From: Acidiferrobacterales bacterium
Lineage (GTDB): Bacteria; Pseudomonadota; Gammaproteobacteria; Arenicellales; JAJDZL01
Direction: 5' to 3'
Length of the DNA stretch: 64,000 nt
NCBI GenBank assembly: GCA_028820695.1
Contig: JAPPIB010000045.1
Span: 1 to 64,000, forward strand
Each line of letters starts with the position of its first letter. Positions within the stretch are counted from its first letter, which is position 1. Below, one piece after another: positions 55,547 through 64,000 of the stretch. The position numbers and the translations under genes were made by a program. The notes under the pieces were generated by a model. It was given only the letters and a program-made list of their open reading frames with translations, was not told the DNA's origin and did no database searches.

Positions 55547-57643
55547 TCAAGCTGCTTCCTCTATGGCTTTCATGCTCAGTCGGATTCGACCCTGCTTGTC
55601 GACTTCAAGCACCTTGACCTTGACTTCATCACCTTCTTTGAGGACGTCGGACACCTGATTGACTCTCCTTTGCGAAATCTGGGAGATATGAACCAGCCCG
55701 TCTCGGCCTGGAAGAATATTGACAAATGCACCGAAGTCCATCAACTTGACAACTGTTCCATCGTAGACCTTTCCAACCTCTACATCCGAGGTGATCAGCT
55801 TGATTCGCTCCATAGCCATTTCGCCCCCGGACTTGTCCACTGAGGCAATCATGACCACACCGTCATCAGAAACGTCGATGGTGGCGCCAGACTCCTCGGA
55901 AAGCGAGCGAATGGTCGCGCCTCCCTTGCCGATCACATCGCGAATCTTGCTGGTGCTGATTTTCATCGTGAGAATACGCGGCGCGAACTCGGACATTTCC
56001 TGACGCGCGGCCGGCAACGCCTTGTCCATCTCTGACAATACGTGCAACCTGGCATCTCTCGCCCGATCCAATGCCTCGCGCATGATTTCCTCATTGATGC
56101 CCTGAATCTTGATATCCATCTGCAATGCAGTGACACCGTCCTTGGTTCCTGCCACCTTGAAGTCCATATCGCCCAGATGATCCTCGTCGCCAAGTATGTC
56201 AGTGAGAATCTTGAAGTTCGATTCCCCCTTGATCAATCCCATCGCAACGCCGGACACTGGTGCGGAAATTTTCACTCCGGCATCCATCAGCGACAGACTT
56301 GTCCCACATACAGTGGCCATGGAACTGGATCCATTGGACTCGGTGATTTCCGAAACCACACGAATGACATAAGGGCAGTCGTCTCGTTCTGGAAGGACTG
56401 CAGCAATTGCCCTTTTCGCCAGTCGTCCGTGACCGATTTCGCGACGCTTCGGTGATCCGATTCTTCCGGTTTCACCGACACAGAATGGAGGGAAATTGTA
56501 ATGCAGCAGAAATGGGTCTCGATGCTCGCCTTCAAGAGCATCGATGATTTGGGCGTCCCGCTCTGTTCCCAGCGTCGTAATCACCAGCGCCTGGGTCTCG
56601 CCCCGGGTAAACACGGCAGAGCCGTGAGTCCGCGGAAATACCCGTGTCTGGATGTCAATCGGACGGACTGTGTTCAGATCGCGGCCGTCGATTCGGGGCT
56701 TGCCGTCCAGGATCCTGCCGCGGACAATTTCGGACTCGAGTCGATTGATCATGTCGCCGACGGCTGAAATCTGATCGTCCTCCAATTCGCTGTCTTGCGA
56801 GATCTGCTCGATGACGTCGGAACGAACATTCGAAATCATTTCCCGTCGCGTCTTCTTCACGTCGATGTCGTAGGCCTGCTCAAGCCGAGCCCGCGCACAT
56901 TGGTCAACCTGCTGTGCAAGCGCCTCGTCAGTTTGCGGCGGGTCCCAATCCCAAGCCGGTTTGCCAGCCCGCTCGGCCAGATCGTTGATCGCGTCGATCG
57001 CAGTCTGTATCTCTCGATGTCCGAACATCACCGCACCAAGCATCTGCTCTTCGGATAGAACGTTTGCCTCCGATTCCACCATCAATACCGCTTCGCTGGT
57101 ACCGGCGACGACCAGATCGAGTTTGGATTCGCTCTGCAGGATGTCATTGTGGGGGTTGAGGACATATTCACCATTAATGAATCCAACCCTGGTACCACCA
57201 AGCGTTCCGTTGAATGGCACACCTGAAATCTTGATTGCAGCCGAAGCTCCAAGCATGGCAATAATGTCCGGATCAATTTTCGGGTCAACTGACATGATTG
57301 TTGCGACAACCTGCACTTCGTTGCAAAATCCCTTGGGAAAGAGCGGTCGCAATGGCCGATCAATCAGTCGACAGGTCAATACCGCCTTTTCCGACGGTCG
57401 TCCCTCACGCTTAAAAAAGCCGCCAGGAATTCGTCCGGCGGCATAGGTTCTTTCTTCATATTCAACTGTCAGTGGCAGAAAATTGAATTTCTTAGGCTCG
57501 GTTTCCGCCACTATAGTGACCAATACCGAAGTATCGCCCATACTGGCAACAACCGCACCGGTTGCCTGTCTAGCTATTCGCCCTGTTTCCAGTCGTACAG
57601 TTTCGCTGCCGTACTGAAACGACACTTCCGCATAACCATTCAT
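55547..57643 (-). CDS. pnp: Polyribonucleotide nucleotidyltransferase
   Basis: A 698-residue 3'-5' phosphorolytic exoribonuclease. Two RNase PH domains ([20 protein letters not shown] in the first; [15 protein letters not shown] and [20 protein letters not shown] in the second) are followed by a KH domain ([20 protein letters not shown]) and an S1 domain ([20 protein letters not shown]). It is the last gene of the translation operon, 31 bp after rpsO, the conserved order. E. coli PNPase is 711 residues. Confidence 0.98.
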   Translation of the reverse strand: MNGYAEVSFQYGSETVRLETGRIARQATGAVVASMGDTSVLVTIVAETEPKKFNFLPLTVEYEERTYAAGRIPGGFFKREGRPSEKAVLTCRLIDRPLRPLFPKGFCNEVQVVATIMSVDPKIDPDIIAMLGASAAIKISGVPFNGTLGGTRVGFINGEYVLNPHNDILQSESKLDLVVAGTSEAVLMVESEANVLSEEQMLGAVMFGHREIQTAIDAINDLAERAGKPAWDWDPPQTDEALAQQVDQCARARLEQAYDIDVKKTRREMISNVRSDVIEQISQDSELEDDQISAVGDMINRLESEIVRGRILDGKPRIDGRDLNTVRPIDIQTRVFPRTHGSAVFTRGETQALVITTLGTERDAQIIDALEGEHRDPFLLHYNFPPFCVGETGRIGSPKRREIGHGRLAKRAIAAVLPERDDCPYVIRVVSEITESNGSSSMATVCGTSLSLMDAGVKISAPVSGVAMGLIKGESNFKILTDILGDEDHLGDMDFKVAGTKDGVTALQMDIKIQGINEEIMREALDRARDARLHVLSEMDKALPAARQEMSEFAPRILTMKISTSKIRDVIGKGGATIRSLSEESGATIDVSDDGVVMIASVDKSGGEMAMERIKLITSDVEVGKVYDGTVVKLMDFGAFVNILPGRDGLVHISQISQRRVNQVSDVLKEGDEVKVKVLEVDKQGRIRLSMKAIEEAA

Positions 57644-57674
57644 CTAGGTTGTTCTCCTCTTGTATTCCAGCCTG

Positions 57675-57944
57675 TTATTTCCTAATTCCCAATCGCGCAA
57701 TAAGTTCCCTGTATCGCTCCTGGTCTTTGGACTTGAGGTAATCCAGTAATTTACGCCTGCGATTCACCATCCGCAACAAGCCCTGCCGCGAGTGATGGTC
57801 ATGCTTGTGTTCCTTGAAATGATCAGTCAGCCCGCGTATTCTTTCAGTCAGCAAGGCGACCTGCACTTCCGGTGAACCCGTATCATTTTCGTTACGGCGA
57901 TAGTCGTCGACTATCTTCGTCTTTTCAGCTACCGATAAAGCCAT
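57675..57944 (-). CDS. rpsO: 30S ribosomal protein S15
   Basis: An 89-residue S15: [60 protein letters not shown] and the ending [13 protein letters not shown]. The ATG at 57944 has AGGAAA upstream; the longer frame starting at 57980 is not S15-like. S15 binds 16S rRNA early in assembly and in E. coli represses its own mRNA through a leader pseudoknot; about 100 bp of leader is available here. Confidence 0.98.
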   Translation of the reverse strand: MALSVAEKTKIVDDYRRNENDTGSPEVQVALLTERIRGLTDHFKEHKHDHHSRQGLLRMVNRRRKLLDYLKSKDQERYRELIARLGIRK

Positions 57945-58050
57945 TTTCCTATTCCAATCCAAAAAAGTATCCGCAAACACATCTCATTGCCTTGTTTGCG
58001 GACAAACCAAATATCACCGTGGTACAACGACGTGCCTATCATACAAGAGA

Positions 58051-58965
58051 TTAGGCATTCGTGTGGTGAAAAAGTCGTTTGGGTGCAACTCTTCCATCAC
58101 CCAAGGACGTACCAATCCCTAAAAAACCGACAGAATCCTCGTACAATCTCACCACTCCTTCGGGTGGGAGATTCCCCGCACGAACCGCCTGGCCACGGCA
58201 CAGGTAGTATGCTGCGTCAGAGGAAAGATCGACTTTAGGCAAATGTGTCAAAGTCTGGTCACACGGGATCAACAACTCACGCCGCTGTTCAACTGACTCG
58301 ATCTGCTCGATCTCGTCGCGGCTATAACTGTCATTGACATGCAGAATACCGACGCCAATCCGTCTCAACGACTCGACATGAGCCCCGCACCCTAGCCTCT
58401 CGCCGATCTGGTGTGCAAGAACCCGCACATAATACCCGCTTGAGCACGTCAGTTCAATTTCAATTTTCGAATCGTCGAGATTCAGCAACTTGATCCGGTA
58501 GACCCTCACGCGTCGGGTCTTGCGCTGGATTTCAATGCCTTGCCGAGCATACTTGTATAACGGCTCCCCATTTATCTTTACCGCTGAGTACATGGGTGGG
58601 AGCTGATCGTATTCTCCGACAAACTCGTCGAGTATCCTGAGGATTTTCTGTTTCGTCAGCATCACCGGACGACGTTCGATGACGTCACCCTCGCGATCCC
58701 CCGTTGTGGTGGATTCACCAAATTTCACTACAGTCCTATAGCATTTGTCGGCGTCCAGGAAAAACCCGGCTGCCTTGGTCGCCTCACCGATGCATATCGG
58801 CAAAAGACCTGTCGCAATCGGATCCAGATTTCCGGTATGTCCCGCCTTGCGGACATGCAACAGTGACTTCACCTCCTTCAACGCAGCGTTAGAGGAGATT
58901 GCGGAAGGCTTGTCGAAAAGGAGAATTCCTGAAACCGCAGCTGGTTCTTTATGTCGTACGTTCAT
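58051..58965 (-). CDS. truB: tRNA pseudouridine(55) synthase TruB
   Basis: A 304-residue pseudouridine synthase. It has GILLFDKPSAISSNAALKEV, the TruB KAGHTGNLDPIATGLLPICI with the catalytic aspartate, YQLP-like DQLPPMYSAVKINGEPLYKY, and ECSSGYYVR-like LTCSSGYYVRVLAHQIG. A short PUA-like C-terminal part follows. It overlaps rbfA by 4 bp (ATGA) and precedes rpsO by about 100 bp. Confidence 0.97.
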   Translation of the reverse strand: MNVRHKEPAAVSGILLFDKPSAISSNAALKEVKSLLHVRKAGHTGNLDPIATGLLPICIGEATKAAGFFLDADKCYRTVVKFGESTTTGDREGDVIERRPVMLTKQKILRILDEFVGEYDQLPPMYSAVKINGEPLYKYARQGIEIQRKTRRVRVYRIKLLNLDDSKIEIELTCSSGYYVRVLAHQIGERLGCGAHVESLRRIGVGILHVNDSYSRDEIEQIESVEQRRELLIPCDQTLTHLPKVDLSSDAAYYLCRGQAVRAGNLPPEGVVRLYEDSVGFLGIGTSLGDGRVAPKRLFHHTNA

Positions 58966-59327
58966 GATTCCGAGTTGGCGATATTGTCAATCAGGCCAAT
59001 CACATGTCTGCTCCTTTCCGGCACCTCATCTTTCAGAAACGAAACTGCGGGTGTGTACTTCATATCCAGATTCGCACTCAGCTGGTGGCGGATATACGAC
59101 TTTGCCCGATTGAGACTGTGGAGTGTCCTTTCCATATTGTCAGGCGCTTCACTGCTGGTGACATAGACTTTCGCGTGTTTCAGATCCCTTGACATGGAGA
59201 CTTCGGTAATCGTTATCTGTCCAATTCTGGGATCGGCGAGCCTGTTTTGCAAAATAGAACTCAATTCGCGATGCACTACAGAACCGACTTTCCTGCAGCG
59301 ACTGGTTCTTGTACCGTCGTCGAACAT
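58962..59327 (-). CDS. rbfA: 30S ribosome-binding factor RbfA
   Basis: A 121-residue 30S maturation factor with the KH-type fold. Marks are RCRKVGSVVHRELSSILQNR, ITITEVSMSRDLKHAKVYVT and IRHQLSANLDMKYTPAVSFL. It lies 27 bp downstream of infB and overlaps truB, the universal order of this operon. Confidence 0.96.
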   Translation of the reverse strand: MFDDGTRTSRCRKVGSVVHRELSSILQNRLADPRIGQITITEVSMSRDLKHAKVYVTSSEAPDNMERTLHSLNRAKSYIRHQLSANLDMKYTPAVSFLKDEVPERSRHVIGLIDNIANSES

Positions 59328-59354
59328 TCTAAAGCCTGAAACGACCAGACTCCG

Positions 59355-61811
59355 TCAGGAGTGACTGACCTCCTTGGACTGATAGATTTCCAACTGATCG
59401 TCGGTATGAATGTCATGATAGTTGCGGACCTGAATGCCGCATTCCATTCCTGCCTTCACTTCAGGCACATCGTTCTTGAACCTTCTCAAGGAATCGATCA
59501 CCCCATTGTGAATCATAATGTTGTTGCGCAATACACGTACCGGAAGGTGATTTCGGACGGTACCCTCGCTGACATAACAGCCTGCAATAGTCCCGACCTT
59601 TGGAAACTTGAACACTTCGCGCACCTCAACCTGCGCAATGATCTCCTCCACAGTCACCGGTTTCATGTTGCTTGCAATTAATTCCTTCATTGCGTCGATC
59701 GCATCGTAAATCACACCGCAGTAAATGACCTTGATGTTGTTGCTGTCAATCTCCTGCTTGGCGGTCGCTTCGGCTCGAACATTGAACGCGATAATTATCG
59801 CATCTGCCGGCGTGGCAAGATTGACATCGGATTTGCTGATACCGCCGACCATGCTATGGATTACTCTTATCTCAACTTCCTCGTTGGAGAGATTGGCGAT
59901 CGCTGTCGACAGGGCTTCTGCCGAACCGCGAACATCAGCCTTGATCACTATATTGAGGATTTTCGGGCTGTCCGAGTCACCGAAAGTGAGCTCAATCGGC
60001 CCGGGGCCGGGCTTGCTTGCACCGGCATTGCGATAATCGATCAGCTGCTGTGCGGTCTTATCATCCTGAACGCAAATGAAAGATTCGCCAACTGCAGGAA
60101 TTTCCTGAAATCCAATGATCTCAACCGGTGTCGATGGACCTGCCGACTTGACTTTCGTGCCGCGGTCGTTTCGAAGTGTTCGCACGCGCGCCTTCTGAAC
60201 GCCGGCGACCACATGATTTCCGATCATGAGATTGCCTTTCTGCACCAGCACCGTCACGACCGCCCCCAGACCCCGATCGACCCTGGCCTCGATAACGACT
60301 CCACTGGCTATGCCTTCGGTAGGAGCCGTAAGGTCCAGAACCTCGGACTGAAGCTCGACCATTTCAAGCAACTCATTGACGCCCGTACCTCTGAGCGCGG
60401 AGACCGGCGAATAAAGAACATCTCCGCCAAAGTCCTCCACGATGACATCATGTTCGGTAAGCTCCCGGAGCACCTTGTCGGGACTGGACTTATCCTTGTC
60501 AATCTTGTTGATGGCAACGATAACAGGCACATTCGCGCTGCGTGCGTGATTGATCGCTTCCACTGTCTGGGGTTTGACCCCGTCATCCGCAGCAACCACC
60601 AGAATCACGATATCTGTCGCCTTTGCTCCGCGAACCCTCATTTCCGAAAACGCTTCGTGTCCCGGGGTGTCGAAGAATGTGATGCTGCCTTTGGTCGTCT
60701 TGACCACATAGGCGCCGATGTGCTGTGTAATCCCACCTTTTTCGCCCTCAGCAACTTTGGTTGAGCGAATATGGTCCAGCAAGGTTGTCTTGCCATGGTC
60801 GACGTGTCCCATGACCGCAACGACTGGCGAACGCGGATGCATCTCACGGTCGTCGGCTTCAAGATTGATCAGGGTGGCCTCAAGGTCTTGCGAATCCGCC
60901 TCTGTCGGCCGGTGCCCCATTTCCTCAACCAGATAATTGGCTGTGTCCTTGTCTATGGTATCGTTGATTGTTACAATCTGACTGACTTCAAACAGTTTCT
61001 TGATCAGTTCGGGCGCCTTGACGGACATTGCTTTGGCCAACTCCGTAATCTTATTGGAATCAGAAACCGCCACTTCCACAACAATCGGGTCGACCGGCTG
61101 GGTAAACCTGTGTTTTTTCTGATGGTCGTCGCTGAGCGGTGCCTTACTGCGACGGACGCGATCCCGCGATGGCTTTTTCCGGCCTCTGGCGATGTGCAAC
61201 TGCTCACGTCGGGCGGTATCTTCCTTTGCGGCGGATTTTCGCTTTCCCTTGGCCTTCTTGGGTGTTTTCCTGCCACTGCCCGGCTCTTTCTTTTCAATTA
61301 TGGGCTGGGGCACTTCCACAGGTTGCTGCACGTCGGCTTGCGCGGCCTCTTCAGGGGCTTCATCTGTTTCAGGCTTCACCTGCTCGCCAGCTGTCGGTTC
61401 TGTGGCCTCATCGGGTGCTGCAACCGCTTCCTGATCCTCTGTCTGCGCTCCCTGCGGAGGTTGCTCCTCCGCTTCAGCCGTCGTTTCTTCTTCTTTCTCT
61501 TTGGGTGTATCTGGCACATCAACCAAAGGTGCTGGAATGCCCCTTGGCACGATCACAGATCCGTCGACCACCTCGATCTTGACTTCCCGTTTGGCGCCGG
61601 TCCGTCCCTGTGATTCGACTGACTGGCTCGGCTTTTTGGTCTTGATCTGCACGCGGCCCGTCTGCATCGACTTGACCAGCTTGATCTTCTGCATGGGCGT
61701 AATATTGCTGTCTCCGGTGATGCCTGCCACACCGGCCTCCTCAAACAGCATGATCAGCCGATCCTCGGAAATTTCGAATGATTCGGCGAGATTTTTAAGC
61801 GATTCCGTCAT
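59355..61811 (-). CDS. infB: Translation initiation factor IF-2
   Basis: An 818-residue GTPase that places initiator tRNA. The N-terminal 240 residues hold an IF2_N motif ([20 protein letters not shown]) and a low-complexity acidic Glu/Ala/Pro linker then a basic stretch. The G domain starts GHVDHGKTT at 335-343, with [11 protein letters not shown] and NKIDKDKS. C-terminal domains follow, including [20 protein letters not shown]. It is 9 bp after nusA. The 818 residues compare with 890 in E. coli. Confidence 0.98.
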   Translation of the reverse strand: MTESLKNLAESFEISEDRLIMLFEEAGVAGITGDSNITPMQKIKLVKSMQTGRVQIKTKKPSQSVESQGRTGAKREVKIEVVDGSVIVPRGIPAPLVDVPDTPKEKEEETTAEAEEQPPQGAQTEDQEAVAAPDEATEPTAGEQVKPETDEAPEEAAQADVQQPVEVPQPIIEKKEPGSGRKTPKKAKGKRKSAAKEDTARREQLHIARGRKKPSRDRVRRSKAPLSDDHQKKHRFTQPVDPIVVEVAVSDSNKITELAKAMSVKAPELIKKLFEVSQIVTINDTIDKDTANYLVEEMGHRPTEADSQDLEATLINLEADDREMHPRSPVVAVMGHVDHGKTTLLDHIRSTKVAEGEKGGITQHIGAYVVKTTKGSITFFDTPGHEAFSEMRVRGAKATDIVILVVAADDGVKPQTVEAINHARSANVPVIVAINKIDKDKSSPDKVLRELTEHDVIVEDFGGDVLYSPVSALRGTGVNELLEMVELQSEVLDLTAPTEGIASGVVIEARVDRGLGAVVTVLVQKGNLMIGNHVVAGVQKARVRTLRNDRGTKVKSAGPSTPVEIIGFQEIPAVGESFICVQDDKTAQQLIDYRNAGASKPGPGPIELTFGDSDSPKILNIVIKADVRGSAEALSTAIANLSNEEVEIRVIHSMVGGISKSDVNLATPADAIIIAFNVRAEATAKQEIDSNNIKVIYCGVIYDAIDAMKELIASNMKPVTVEEIIAQVEVREVFKFPKVGTIAGCYVSEGTVRNHLPVRVLRNNIMIHNGVIDSLRRFKNDVPEVKAGMECGIQVRNYHDIHTDDQLEIYQSKEVSHS

Positions 61812-61819
61812 GCAGCCTC

Positions 61820-63328
61820 TTACCCTTCTTCGTTCTCCAGTTCTTCAAGCATCGGCGCCCGTGCGCTCATAATCAGTTCACCGGCCAATTCAATGTCCAT
61901 ATTTGGAATGACGTCCAATAAATCGTATGTGGAGCAATCAGCCAATTCCTCGCGGCTCAGGATGTCGTTTGCCGCCAGCAAACCGGCCATGGCCTCGTCC
62001 ACGCCCTCGACCTCAAAAAGCGATGGCTCGGGTTTGTTGTGCTCTGCCTTGACCACACCGGCAATCTCGTCCTTGAGGATCGCGTCAGTGGCCCGGTTCT
62101 GGATCTCTGCGACAAGGCTTTCGTCAAACTGCTCGATGTCCGCCAGAACCTCGGCTTCTGCGTAGGCGATGTCCAGCATCGTGCGATACTCGTTCTGAAC
62201 CAGGACCATCGCCACGTCCTCATCAACGTCCAGTTGTTCCATCAGTTTCTCAATTTCCGCCCGATCTTCCTTGAAGCGTTTTTCCTGGGCTGCCTCGTAG
62301 TTCATGATGTTCAACGTCCAACCTGTCAGCTGGGAGGCCAGTCTCACGTTCTGTCCACTGCGTCCGATTGCCTGTGATAACTGTGATTCCGCAACAACAA
62401 CATCCATGCTGTGTGTCTGATTGTTAATGGCAATCGATTCGACCTCCGCCGGAGCCAGGGCATTGATCACAAACTGCGGTGCATTCGGGGACCATTGGAC
62501 AATATCCACACGCTCACCGGCGATTTCATTGGAAACGCTCTGTACCCGGGTACCGCGCACACCGACACAGGCACCGATCGGATCAATTTTCGAATCAGGA
62601 GAGAAAACGGCGATTTTCGCTCTTTCCCCTGGATCTCGGGCTGCGCTTTTGATTTCAACCAGACCTTCCCGTGTTTCCGGCACCTCGAGCTTGAACAGTT
62701 CAATCAACAGTTCAGGAGAGGTGCGATCAAGAATCAGCTGCGGGCCTCGGGAATCGCTGCGCACATCTTTCAAGATCCCTCTAATGCGGTCGCCCTTGCG
62801 CAGACCGTCTTTGGGTATGGAGCAACTCCTTGGCAGAAGCGCCTCGACACTGTCGACATCGACGACTGAGTCGAGACGTTCGGCGCGCCGTACCGAACCG
62901 AACAGCATTGTCCCAATAAGCGGCGTGTATTGTTCATAGATCTGGCGACGTTCCGCCTCACGGACTTTCTGCAAGATAACCTGGCGGGTCGTCTGAGCAG
63001 CGATGCGTCCTAACGCGCTTGAGGGGATCTGTTCCTCAATGAACTGCCCGGCTTCCGCGTCCGGTTGCGTCTGCTTGATCTTGGCCAGCAATATATGGCG
63101 ATCCTCACTGAAATTCTCGTCTTCCTCCTCCACGATCTCCCATCTGCGGAACGTATCGAAGCCGCCGGTTTCCCGATTGATCGATACTCTGGCATCAATA
63201 TCGAGAATATTCTGTCTTTTTGCAGCGGCCGCCAACGCGTCCTCGACCGCCTCGAAGATAACCTCGGTATCCAGATTCCGCTCGTCGGAAAGGGCTTGCA
63301 CAATAGTTGGTATGTTTGACTTATCCAT
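61820..63328 (-). CDS. nusA: Transcription termination/antitermination factor NusA
   Basis: A 502-residue RNA polymerase-binding factor. It has the N-terminal domain (ALSDERNLDTEVIFEAVEDA), an S1 domain (SVEALLPRSCSIPKDGLRKG), KH domains (GVRGTRVQSVSNEIAGERVD and AIGRSGQNVRLASQLTGW) and two C-terminal acidic AR repeats (LFEVEGVDEAMAGLLAANDI), as in gammaproteobacterial NusA. It follows rimP by 15 bp and precedes infB by 8 bp. It usually autoregulates this operon. Confidence 0.98.
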   Translation of the reverse strand: MDKSNIPTIVQALSDERNLDTEVIFEAVEDALAAAAKRQNILDIDARVSINRETGGFDTFRRWEIVEEEDENFSEDRHILLAKIKQTQPDAEAGQFIEEQIPSSALGRIAAQTTRQVILQKVREAERRQIYEQYTPLIGTMLFGSVRRAERLDSVVDVDSVEALLPRSCSIPKDGLRKGDRIRGILKDVRSDSRGPQLILDRTSPELLIELFKLEVPETREGLVEIKSAARDPGERAKIAVFSPDSKIDPIGACVGVRGTRVQSVSNEIAGERVDIVQWSPNAPQFVINALAPAEVESIAINNQTHSMDVVVAESQLSQAIGRSGQNVRLASQLTGWTLNIMNYEAAQEKRFKEDRAEIEKLMEQLDVDEDVAMVLVQNEYRTMLDIAYAEAEVLADIEQFDESLVAEIQNRATDAILKDEIAGVVKAEHNKPEPSLFEVEGVDEAMAGLLAANDILSREELADCSTYDLLDVIPNMDIELAGELIMSARAPMLEELENEEG

Positions 63329-63343
63329 TATTCATGCGCTCCT

Positions 63344-63820
63344 TCAAGCCAATCCTCCCATATCCGGTTTCAAACGGGCTCGACGAATGCCAGTGATATC
63401 AATGCTGTAATTATCACCATCCGCGAGCACCACAATGTCATTGTCCCTTACCTCAAGCAATTGTCCCAGAAAATTCTTTCTGCCTTTACACTGCACCCAG
63501 GTTGAAACATCGATCCACTGCCCGACCGCCTGGACGAAGTGTTCGCGCTTGGCCAGCGGCCGTTCAATTCCAGGCGATGAGACTTCCAGATTGTACGGAC
63601 CCGTGATTGGATCTTCCACATCGAGCAGCCTGCCCACCTGTCTGCTGACGAATGCGCAGTCATCTAAGTCCACGCCGCCGGGAGCATCGATATACAGGCG
63701 AAGTACTCGGGACCTCCCGCGACCGATCAATTCGATGTGCACCAGTTCATACCCATAGCCTTCCACGGCCTCGTCAAGCATGCCCTGCCAGTCGTGCTGT
63801 GTCTGTATCAGGTTCGACAA
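63344..63820 (-). CDS. rimP: Ribosome maturation factor RimP
   Basis: About 158 residues needed for 30S assembly. It begins LDEAVEGYGYELVHIELIGR and includes LRLYIDAPGGVDLDDCAFVS then SPGIERPLAKREHF, and the C-terminal barrel ending RARLKPDMGG. No ATG is at the family start; I use the TTG at 63820, which has GGGAG immediately upstream. A TTG at 63859 would begin inside the hairpin flank and add residues that are not RimP-like. Confidence 0.92.
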   Translation of the reverse strand: MSNLIQTQHDWQGMLDEAVEGYGYELVHIELIGRGRSRVLRLYIDAPGGVDLDDCAFVSRQVGRLLDVEDPITGPYNLEVSSPGIERPLAKREHFVQAVGQWIDVSTWVQCKGRKNFLGQLLEVRDNDIVVLADGDNYSIDITGIRRARLKPDMGGLA

Positions 63821-63855
63821 TTCTCCCAGAACTCCAGTTTTTTGGATCCGAACAA

Positions 63856-63885
63856 TCAAAAACCTCGCATTAGCGAGGTTTTCTT
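63856..63885 (-). terminator. Terminator-like hairpin upstream of rimP
   Basis: AACCTCGC (63861-63868) pairs with GCGAGGTT (63873-63880) around ATTA. On the minus strand the stem is followed by TTTTTGATTG, a factor-independent terminator shape; a shorter T-run also exists on the plus strand. It lies about 40 bases before the rimP start. It either ends the transcript of the gene beyond the window or acts as an attenuator in the rimP-nusA leader. Positions 63886-64000 show no gene. Confidence 0.65.
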
Positions 63886-64000
63886 GAGTCTATTCCTCCG
63901 TTTCAGTCAGTTTGGTTCAGAACAATCTCAACGTGTCACTGATCAATCAACACCAATCCACTGACTGAAAGCTTTCTTGGTGTGAAAGTATACCATAAGT

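Overview
The window comes from the chromosome of a gammaproteobacterium. The smc-zipA-ligA order, the ratA-rnfH pair near smpB and ssrA, dksA, and the rimP-nusA-infB-rbfA-truB-rpsO-pnp series all point there; ZipA is essentially restricted to Gammaproteobacteria. The order or genus cannot be read from the sequence. A DmdA-like tetrahydrofolate demethylase, a large aromatic/carboxylate uptake locus and several CoA ligases suggest a marine or host-associated heterotroph living on small organic acids and methylated compounds (inference).

Layout. (1) 0.2-3.4 kb, minus strand: a redox operon of an old-yellow-enzyme flavoprotein, a three-domain reductase with a ferredoxin module at each end, and a short-chain dehydrogenase; an inositol-monophosphatase-family gene is divergent. 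(2) 4.4-9.8 kb, minus strand: a tightly coupled catabolic operon of FMN 2-hydroxyacid dehydrogenase, ThDP 2-oxoacid enzyme, transthyretin-like protein and DmdA-like demethylase, with a DMT-family exporter behind it. I know no characterised pathway with this combination, and it is the best candidate for a new system. (3) 10.5-17.9 kb: an AT-rich island directly downstream of the tmRNA gene. It holds an AAA/DUF4143 ATPase, a BrnT-type toxin with an XRE antitoxin, HigBA, a Panacea-domain pair with an unidentified partner, an orphan HExxH protein, three decayed tails of large serine recombinases and a diverged repeat family. (4) 18-21.6 kb: ssrA, smpB, a homocysteine methyltransferase, a secreted thioredoxin-like protein, ratA and rnfH.

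(5) 21.6-36.2 kb: a run of thirteen minus-strand genes. It contains a complete branched-chain-type ABC importer (LivGHMKF) between a FadD-like and a PaaK-like ligase, followed by a thioesterase, DUF1285, a CoA-binding protein, MetY, a hydroxyacid-oxoacid transhydrogenase-type alcohol dehydrogenase and an acyl-CoA synthetase. The arrangement suggests uptake and CoA activation of carboxylic acids. (6) 36.4-44.4 kb: a HIT protein, queA, a mercaptopyruvate sulfurtransferase, a MATE exporter, tRNA-Leu(CAA), yciB and acnA, with a gene remnant behind the tRNA. (7) 45-55.5 kb: ligA, zipA, smc, a glutathione S-transferase, dksA, dihydroorotase and dtd. (8) 55.5-63.9 kb: the translation/RNA-decay operon rimP to pnp, with a terminator-like hairpin immediately upstream of rimP.

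The strongest leads are the hydroxyacid/ThDP/TTR-like/DmdA-like operon, the ssrA-linked island with its brnT promoter-operator that predicts a leaderless toxin mRNA, and the oxygenase-free OYE-reductase operon.
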